Position numbers and translations under genes: made by a program. From Desulfovibrio aminophilus (GTDB lineage: Bacteria > Desulfobacterota > Desulfovibrionia > Desulfovibrionales > Desulfovibrionaceae): a stretch of 64,000 nt of DNA. A model generated the notes under the pieces. It searched no databases, had not been told where the DNA came from, and saw only the letters and a program-made list of their open reading frames with translations. The stretch spans positions 124,001-188,000 of the forward strand of contig NZ_JAMHGA010000012.1 in assembly GCF_023660105.1 (NCBI RefSeq), given 5' to 3'. This document shows, piece after piece, positions 55,820 through 64,000 of this stretch (its first letter is position 1; every line of letters starts with the position of its first letter).

Positions 55820-56629
55820 CTACTGGGCCTTGAGGTGGCGCACCCCGCCTTCCAGCAGGGCGAGGCCCAGGCGGATTTCCTCGCCGCGGGTCCAGCCCGG
55901 ATGGTTGGTGGGATGGTTGAAGGCCTCGGGGTGGGGCATGAGGCCCAGGATGCGGCCCGTGGGATCGGTGAGCCCGGCGATGGCCAGGGGCGAGCCGTTG
56001 GGATTGTAGGGATACTCCTGGGTCGGCAGGCCGCTCTCCGGGTCGCAGTACTGCAGGGCCACGAGATTCTTCTTCACGATGTCGTCCAGGAGTTCCTGGG
56101 ACTGGGGAATGATCTTGCCCTCGCCGTGGCGCACCGGCAGGTAGAGCTTGTCCACGCCCTTGGTGAAGACGCAGGGCGAGGCCGGGTTGGCCTTGAGCCA
56201 GACCCAGCGGTCCTCGAAGCGGGCCGAGTCGTTGTTGGACAGGGAGACTTCCTTGACGAAGTATTCGCCGGTGGAGGCGGGCAGCAGGCCGAGCTTCACC
56301 AGGAGCTGGAAGCCGTTGCAGATGCCCAGGACCACGCCGCCCTGGTCCAGGAAGGCCCGCAGCTGGTGGAGCAGGGGTTCGCCCTTGGCCGTGACCGCGT
56401 GCCGCCAGCGCACCGCCGCCGCGTGGGCCGCGCCCAGGTCGTCGCCGTCCAGGAATCCGCCCGGAAAGATGAGGTAGTTGAAGTCCGCGATGTTCACCCG
56501 CCCGGCCGCGATATCCGAGAAAAAGACGATGGTCGCCGCGTCGGCTCCCGCCTGCTTCACCGCGTACGCGGATTCCTGTTCACAATTGGTGCCGTATCCG
56601 GTAATAACCAGGACGTTGACGCGGGCCAT
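55820..56629 (-). CDS. purQ: FGAM synthase glutamine amidotransferase subunit
   Basis: This 269-residue protein provides ammonia from glutamine for phosphoribosylformylglycinamidine synthesis. The opening VLVITGYGTNCEQE, the nucleophile in GICNGFQLL near residue 105 and the catalytic pair in LMPHPEAFN near 238 are all visible. It is a stand-alone subunit longer than the 225-residue B. subtilis PurQ and resembles the C-terminal domain of large PurL. AGGAGG precedes the ATG. It is divergent from pyrG across about 155 bases. Confidence 0.92.
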   Translation of the reverse strand: MARVNVLVITGYGTNCEQESAYAVKQAGADAATIVFFSDIAAGRVNIADFNYLIFPGGFLDGDDLGAAHAAAVRWRHAVTAKGEPLLHQLRAFLDQGGVVLGICNGFQLLVKLGLLPASTGEYFVKEVSLSNNDSARFEDRWVWLKANPASPCVFTKGVDKLYLPVRHGEGKIIPQSQELLDDIVKKNLVALQYCDPESGLPTQEYPYNPNGSPLAIAGLTDPTGRILGLMPHPEAFNHPTNHPGWTRGEEIRLGLALLEGGVRHLKAQ

Positions 56630-56646
56630 GGATTCCTCCTAAGTGA

Positions 56647-59223
<2,577 letters not shown>

Positions 59224-59237
<14 letters not shown>

Positions 59238-59748
59238 GGAACTGGCCCGCGACATCCGCCTGCTCATCCTGGACGTGGACGGCGTGCTCACCGACGGCGG
59301 ACTCTACTACGACCACGAGGGCAACGTCAGCAAACGCTTCCACGTGCAGGACGGCCTGGGCATCAAGCTGGCCCAGGCGGCCGGGCTGGAGGTGGCCGTG
59401 ATCACCGGCCTGAACCACGCGGCCGTGGAGCGCCGGGTGCGCGAGCTGGGCATCGAGGAATACCACGCCGGGCGCGTGGACAAGGGATTGCTCCTGGACG
59501 AGATGTGCCGGAAGCGGGGCATCGTCCCGGCCCAGGTGGCCTATCTGGGCGACGACTGGGTGGACGCGGCGATCATGCGCCGCGTGGGTCTGCCCCTGGC
59601 CGTGCCCAACGCCCAGCCGGAAATCCTCGAACTGGCCCGCTGGAGTCCGGCCCGGTCCGGCGGCCAGGGCGCGGTGCGGGAGACCATCGCCTTCCTGCTG
59701 CGCTGCCAGGGCAAGCTGGACGCCCTCTGGCGGCGCTGGGCGGAGTAG
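59224..59748 (+). CDS. kdsC: Kdo-8-phosphate phosphatase
   Basis: This 174-residue HAD-family phosphatase dephosphorylates Kdo-8-phosphate. The motif [17 protein letters not shown] carries the nucleophilic Asp and the acid Asp near residue 17. [14 protein letters not shown] is motif II and [14 protein letters not shown] is the final metal site. It lacks a large cap domain and should be a tetramer. It follows kdsA with a 14-base overlap and precedes lptC by one base. Confidence 0.95.
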
Positions 59749-59749
59749 C

Positions 59750-60406
59750 ATGCGGCTGACCGGAAAGGCATGGACGGCCGTGGCGGCCATTTTCGTGGGC
59801 GGCGTGCTGCTGGGCACGCTGCTCTCCCGCGAGGACCACGACCGGACCACGGCCAGGAGCGCCGCGAAAAGCGCGGCCAAGGCCGTGGAGCAGGGCCTGG
59901 CCTCCGGGGCCCTCGGCGGCGCGGACATCTCGGCCCAGGACATCGAGCTGGTCCAGGGCAAGGCCGGGCAGATCCAGTGGCGGCTCAAGGCCCGCAGCGC
60001 CCAGTACAGCCAGGAGAAGGGCAGGGTGGTGGTGGTCAAGCCGCAGATGCTCTCCTACGTGGGCGAGGAGCGCCGGGAGGTCTATGTGCAGGCCGAGCGC
60101 GGCGAGATCGACCAGCAGGGCGACAACCTCACCCTCTGGGACCGCGTGGAGGGACGCTACGGCCTGTTCGCCCTGACTGCCGACAATTTCGACTACATCG
60201 GGGCCATGAACAAGGTCTTTCTCAAGGGAGCGGTGCAGGTGCGCCGCCCCGACATGTCCATCGACGCGGCGGCGGTGGAGATCGACCTGACCTCCCGGGA
60301 GCTGGTGGCCGCGGGCGGCGTGACGGCGTTCATCGCCTCGCGCGACGTGAACTTCGACCTCCTGCCTCCAGACGACACGACCAAGCCGCAAGGAAAGACG
60401 CCATGA
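59750..60406 (+). CDS. lptC: LPS export protein LptC
   Basis: This 218-residue inner-membrane protein has one N-terminal helix (VAAIFVGGVLLGTLL) and a periplasmic beta-jellyroll. Family-like patterns are IQWRLKARSAQYSQEKGRVVV, VYVQAERGEIDQQGDNLTLW and VEIDLTSRELVAAGGV. It passes LPS from the LptB ATPase complex to LptA. It is longer and more diverged than E. coli LptC (191), as is usual in this lineage. Its stop overlaps the lptA start (ATGA). Confidence 0.85.
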   Translation: MRLTGKAWTAVAAIFVGGVLLGTLLSREDHDRTTARSAAKSAAKAVEQGLASGALGGADISAQDIELVQGKAGQIQWRLKARSAQYSQEKGRVVVVKPQMLSYVGEERREVYVQAERGEIDQQGDNLTLWDRVEGRYGLFALTADNFDYIGAMNKVFLKGAVQVRRPDMSIDAAAVEIDLTSRELVAAGGVTAFIASRDVNFDLLPPDDTTKPQGKTP

Positions 60407-61650
60407 TCAGACGCCTCACGTTCGCCGCCATCCTGCTGCTCGCCGCGGCCCAGGCCTGGGCCTTCGGGGAGATCCGCTACGCCGACCGGGCGCTCAACGT
60501 ACGCAAGGCCCGCAGCCTGGAGAGCGAACACGTCAAGACCCTCCAGCCCGGGGACCAGGTCCGGGTGGACCATCTCCGCGACGGCTGGTACGCGGTCTAC
60601 GACCTGAGCGCCTCCGACCCCGACGAGGCCAAGGCCCTGGGCTACGCCAAGTCCAGCTTCCTCCTGCCGGTGACCAAGGAGGCCGCTCCGGCCCCCGCGC
60701 CCAAGGCCCAGGCTCCCGCCGTTCCGGCTCCGGCCGCCGCCGAGACCAAAATTCCCGTGAACATGCAGGTGCCCGAGGTCACGGCCCCGGTCCAGGTCGC
60801 GCCGCCCGCGCAGGCATCCAAGCCCCAGCCCGTGGCCAGCATCATCCCCTCGGAAATCAAGGCCGCCGCCGTGAAGGTCTCCGTGCGCACGGCCCGGGCG
60901 GTGAATTCCCCGGTCTCCACCACCCTGAATCCCGGGCAGCGGGTGCAGACCGCCTTTTTCCGCGACGGCTGGTACGCCGTGTTCAAGCTGGACGCCAAGA
61001 ACCTTGATGAAACCAAGGCCCTGGGATTCGTGCACGCCTCGGAACTGCTGCCCGAAACCCCGGGCGTGAAGCCCCTGGCCCAGATCGCGACTCCGCCGGC
61101 CCCTCCGGCCGCCGCGCCCCAGCCCGCCGCACCGGCGGCCCAGGCCAACGAGGTCACGGAGGCGGTGCAGCCCGCCCCGGTGGTCCCCGGCGAGACGCAG
61201 CCCGCCAAGAGCGAGGCCCAGACCCCGGTGAAGATCACCGCCGACCGCATGACCTACGTGGAGAAGGACCACAAGGTGACCTTCTCGGGCAACGTCCAGG
61301 CCGAGCACGAGGGCCTGCGGCTCTGGGCCGCCACGCTCTCGGCCTACTTCATGGAGGGCGGCAAGAGCGCCCAGGGGGGCGTGTCCGACAACATCGACCG
61401 CATCGTGGCCGACGGCGGCGTGAAGATGAAGAAGGAGAAGAGCGAGGGCACCTGCCAGACCCTGACCTACTTCGTCAAGGACGGCGTCCTGCGCATGGAG
61501 GGCGATCCCAGGCTGAATGACGGCGGCAACAGCGTGGCGGGCGAGGTGATCAAGTTCTACGTCAAGGACAACCGCAGCGAGGTGCTCGGCGGCCAGAACA
61601 AGCGGGTGGAAGCGGTCTTCACCGTGCCCGAGGGAGCGAAGAAACCCTGA
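60403..61650 (+). CDS. lptA: SH3-repeat - LptA fusion
   Basis: This 415-residue protein joins two SH3-like domains to an LPS transport domain. A signal peptide (AAILLLAAAQAWA) is followed by SH3-like units at about residues 22-88 (core VRVDHLRDGWYAVY) and 150-212 (VQTAFFRDGWYAVF), Pro/Ala-rich linkers, and an OstA/LptA domain at about 275-410 (VKITADRMTYVEKDHKVTFSGNVQAE, IKFYVKDNRSEVLGG). Ordinary LptA is about 185 residues. The extra domains may hold the LPS bridge to peptidoglycan. The stop overlaps the lptB start (TGATG). Confidence 0.88.
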   Translation: MIRRLTFAAILLLAAAQAWAFGEIRYADRALNVRKARSLESEHVKTLQPGDQVRVDHLRDGWYAVYDLSASDPDEAKALGYAKSSFLLPVTKEAAPAPAPKAQAPAVPAPAAAETKIPVNMQVPEVTAPVQVAPPAQASKPQPVASIIPSEIKAAAVKVSVRTARAVNSPVSTTLNPGQRVQTAFFRDGWYAVFKLDAKNLDETKALGFVHASELLPETPGVKPLAQIATPPAPPAAAPQPAAPAAQANEVTEAVQPAPVVPGETQPAKSEAQTPVKITADRMTYVEKDHKVTFSGNVQAEHEGLRLWAATLSAYFMEGGKSAQGGVSDNIDRIVADGGVKMKKEKSEGTCQTLTYFVKDGVLRMEGDPRLNDGGNSVAGEVIKFYVKDNRSEVLGGQNKRVEAVFTVPEGAKKP

Positions 61651-62372
61651 TGGCCGGTCTCGTCGCCACGAACCTGAAGAAGCGGTACGGCAACCGCGAG
61701 GTGGTCCACGACATCCACCTGAATCTGTCCCCGCGCGAGGTGGTCGGCCTGCTCGGCCCCAACGGCGCGGGCAAGACCACCACCTTCTACATGCTCGTGG
61801 GCATCGTCCGCCCCAATGGCGGGGAGGTCATCCTGGAGGGCCGGCCCATCACCGACCGGCCCCTGCATGAGCGGGCCCGGCTGGGCGTGTCCTACCTGCC
61901 GCAGGAGAGCTCCATCTTCCGCAAGCTCACGGTGCGCCAGAACCTCCAGATCATCCTGGAACAGACGGCCCTTTCCCCGGACCAGCAGCGCAAGCGGGCC
62001 GACGAGCTCATGGACCAGTTCGGCATCAAGCGCTTGGCCGACCAGCCAGCCATGTACCTCTCCGGCGGCGAGCGGCGGCGGCTGGAGATCGCCCGGGCCC
62101 TCATCCTGGACCCCAAGTTCATCCTTCTGGACGAGCCCTTCGCGGGCATCGACCCCATCGCGGTCATCGACATCCAGGAGATCATCTCCATGCTCAAGAA
62201 GATGGGCATGGGCATTCTCATCTCGGACCACAACGTGCGCGAGACCCTGAACATCTGCGACCGCGCCTATCTCGTCTACGAGGGCACGGTCATCCTTGAG
62301 GGCACGCCGGACGAGATCGTACGCGACAGCAAGGCCCGCCAGCTCTATCTGGGCGAGGACTTCAGCCTCTGA
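61650..62372 (+). CDS. lptB: LPS export ABC ATPase LptB
   Basis: This 240-residue ATPase drives LPS extraction. Walker A is GPNGAGKTTTFYM, the Q loop is LPQESSIF, the signature is LSGGERRRLEIARAL, Walker B is FILLDEPFAGID, and SDHNVRETL is the H-loop, all canonical for LptB. The length equals E. coli LptB (241). Its promoterless position suggests co-transcription from pyrG. The next gene, rpoN, follows after 234 bases. Confidence 0.97.
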   Translation: MAGLVATNLKKRYGNREVVHDIHLNLSPREVVGLLGPNGAGKTTTFYMLVGIVRPNGGEVILEGRPITDRPLHERARLGVSYLPQESSIFRKLTVRQNLQIILEQTALSPDQQRKRADELMDQFGIKRLADQPAMYLSGGERRRLEIARALILDPKFILLDEPFAGIDPIAVIDIQEIISMLKKMGMGILISDHNVRETLNICDRAYLVYEGTVILEGTPDEIVRDSKARQLYLGEDFSL

Positions 62373-62606
62373 TTCCCCCGCCGGATCGGGTCGTCGGCCG
62401 CGTCGGTCCGATTTACATGCCCCGCCAGACTTGGTACACTTTTTTCATGTACATGGTCCGACCATCGAAAAACCAATACGGACGGGGAGTTCCGCGCGAT
62501 CTTGGTTGCGCCCCCCGGGTGACTGTGGCACAATGAGGCCGTAACGCGGAAAAAAGAAGCTCGACCGGGTCGCTCAGACGATCCATAAAGGATGTTTCGA
62601 GGCGTC
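62373..62606. promoter_or_regulatory. lptB-rpoN intergenic region
   Basis: This 234-base gap contains a perfect 10-base palindrome CATGTACATG (62446-62455) and partially complementary flanks around GGTCCGA at 62405 and 62456, which could form a hairpin. A run of six T residues (62440-62445) precedes the palindrome. No clear -35/-10 pair or ribosome site longer than AAAGGA (62587-62592) was found. It is the expected place for an rpoN promoter. Confidence 0.4.
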
Positions 62607-64000
62607 ATGGGACTGGAACTGAGACAACAACTCAAGCTCTCGCAACAGCTGGTCATGACCCCCCAGCTGCAGCAGGCCATCAAGCTGTTGCAGCTTTCCC
62701 GCCTGGAGCTGGTGGAGACGGTCCAGCAGGAGCTTCTGGAAAATCCCTTCTTGGAGGAAGCCGAGACCGAGCGATCGGACCTGCCCATGGAAGAAATGCC
62801 CGTGGAGGCGGACCAGAGCAACGCCGAGCCCGAGATGACCGTCCCGGAGCGCAGCGAGGAGATGATCCGCAGCACGGACTGGGAAAACTACCTGGGCGAA
62901 TTCTCCAGCATCTCCAAGCAGGCCCAGGTCCGAGAAACCGAAATCCCCGAGGAGGGCGTGTCCTTCGAGGCCCGCCTGGCCAGCAAGCCCTCCCTGGACG
63001 GCCACCTGAGTTGGCAGATGCGCCTCTCGCACTTCACCGAGCGCGAGCTGGACATCGGCGAGGCGGTCATCGGCAACCTGGACTCGGGCGGCTACCTGCA
63101 CGCCGACATGGACGACATCCGGGCCGTGGTGCCCGACGCCGCGGACACGGAGATCGAGTCCGTGATCCAGCGCATCCAGCGCCTGGACCCCGTGGGCGTG
63201 GCCGCGCGCACGCCCCGTGAATGCCTGCTCGTGCAGCTGGAGGTCCTGGGCGAGACCGATCCCATCCTGCTCTCCCTGGTGGACGAGCACCTGGAGGACC
63301 TGGAGAAGAAGCGCTACAAGCCCCTGGCCCGCAAGTTCAAGATCGACATGGAGGAGCTCAAGCACTACCTGGAGATCATCCAGAAGCTCGATCCCATGCC
63401 CGGGGCCAACTTCTCCAGCACCGAGCCGCACTACGTGTCTCCGGACGTCTTCGTCTACAAGTACGGCGACGACTTCGTCATCGTGCTCAACGAGGACGGC
63501 CTGCCGCGCTTGCAGCTGAACACCTTCTTCGCCGACTCCCTGTCCCAGACCGCTGGCAAGGAGAAGGACTACGTGCAGGAGAAGATGCGCTCGGCGGCCT
63601 GGCTCATGAAGAGCCTTTACCAGCGCCAGCGCACCCTCTACAAGGTCGTGGAGAGCATCGTGCGCTTCCAGCGCGATTTCTTCGAATACGGCGTGACCAA
63701 GCTCAAGCCCCTCATCCTCAAGGAAGTGGCCGAGGACATCGGCATGCACGAATCCACGGTCAGCCGCATCACCACGAGCAAGTACGTGGCCACGCCCCAC
63801 GGGGTGTTCGAGCTGAAGTTCTTCTTCAACAGCGCCCTGGACCTGGAGGACGGCTCGCAGGTCGGCTCCGAGAGCGTCAAGGCGCTCATCAAGAAGCTCA
63901 TCGGCGATGAGGACCCCCGGCGCCCCCTGTCCGACGAGCGCATCGGGGAGATCCTCAAGGAGCACCTCAAGGTGGACATCGCCCGCCGCACGGTGGCCAA
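62607..64000 (+). CDS. rpoN: RNA polymerase sigma-54 factor, C-terminus outside window
   Basis: The visible 464 residues start MGLELRQQLKLSQQLVMTPQLQQAIKLL, the activator-binding region I of sigma-54. An acidic region II follows (EEMPVEADQSNAEPEM), then the core-binding domain (HLSWQMRLSHFTERE and LDPVGVAARTPRECLL). Near the end are HESTVSRITTSKYVATPHG, the helix-turn-helix, and LKEHLKVDIARRTVAK, the start of the RpoN box, cut by the window. It directs genes needing enhancer-binding activators. Its position after lptB is the conserved order in many proteobacteria. Confidence 0.97.
   Translation, partial: MGLELRQQLKLSQQLVMTPQLQQAIKLLQLSRLELVETVQQELLENPFLEEAETERSDLPMEEMPVEADQSNAEPEMTVPERSEEMIRSTDWENYLGEFSSISKQAQVRETEIPEEGVSFEARLASKPSLDGHLSWQMRLSHFTERELDIGEAVIGNLDSGGYLHADMDDIRAVVPDAADTEIESVIQRIQRLDPVGVAARTPRECLLVQLEVLGETDPILLSLVDEHLEDLEKKRYKPLARKFKIDMEELKHYLEIIQKLDPMPGANFSSTEPHYVSPDVFVYKYGDDFVIVLNEDGLPRLQLNTFFADSLSQTAGKEKDYVQEKMRSAAWLMKSLYQRQRTLYKVVESIVRFQRDFFEYGVTKLKPLILKEVAEDIGMHESTVSRITTSKYVATPHGVFELKFFFNSALDLEDGSQVGSESVKALIKKLIGDEDPRRPLSDERIGEILKEHLKVDIARRTVA

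Overview
The window is high-GC, gene-dense chromosome from an anaerobic deltaproteobacterium. It resembles Desulfovibrionaceae (Desulfobacterota): a bimodular [FeFe] hydrogenase, a selenocysteine tRNA, and a pyrG-kdsA-kdsC-lptC-lptA-lptB-rpoN run. The genus cannot be fixed from sequence reading alone.

Layout. (1) 1-4915 is the right end of an integrated island. It carries a sigma-like gene with a small partner gene, a divergent four-gene ubiquitin-like conjugation cassette (two-domain Ubl, E2-like protein, JAB-E1 fusion, DUF6527-type zinc protein) and a tyrosine recombinase. The island ends at a displaced 3' part of tRNA-Arg(CCG), still followed by its terminator. (2) 5.1-16.2 kb is core metabolism: a GapN-like aldehyde dehydrogenase, a GltD/NuoF-type flavoprotein with an [FeFe] hydrogenase, a UbiD decarboxylase, a Tat/lipoprotein M48 protease, an Hpt protein and an HPPD-like dioxygenase. 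(3) 16.3-27.2 kb holds a 908-residue protein of unknown function, an ABC importer, phoH-ybeY and argF-argG-argH with a small follower gene. (4) 27.2-38.9 kb holds tRNA-Sec, ftsH-folP-cdaA-cdaR-glmM-galU, priA and a Skp/SH3-repeat pair. (5) 38.9-48.4 kb holds a CHASE2 adenylate cyclase, a type I secretion operon with an unusual ABC ATPase, an MsrA-MsrB fusion and a six-EF-hand protein. (6) About 48.6-55.2 kb is a compact satellite-like island in the 3' end of tRNA-Ser(CGA), with integrase, AlpA-like regulator, RecA-fold ATPase, primase and small unknown genes but no structural genes. (7) 55.3-64 kb holds tadA, purQ and then the pyrG-kds-lpt-rpoN operon, which runs off the end.

How the genes work together. 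KdsA and KdsC make Kdo for lipid A; LptC, LptA and LptB transport LPS; GlmM and GalU make sugar nucleotides. CdaA/CdaR link c-di-AMP to that envelope block. ArgF/G/H complete arginine synthesis. The hydrogenase pair should couple H2 and NAD(P)H, possibly with ferredoxin.

The most interesting locus is the ubiquitin-like cassette at 903-3596. Its E2 has no cysteine in its core, and its E1 has none where ThiF-type E1s carry the catalytic cysteine. This points to non-thioester chemistry on a mobile, probably defensive, island. The gene combination matches a group seen in comparative-genomics surveys, so it is rare rather than wholly new. The second island is notable for paired repeats at both ends and a TGTCCGG repeat cluster inside its replication genes.
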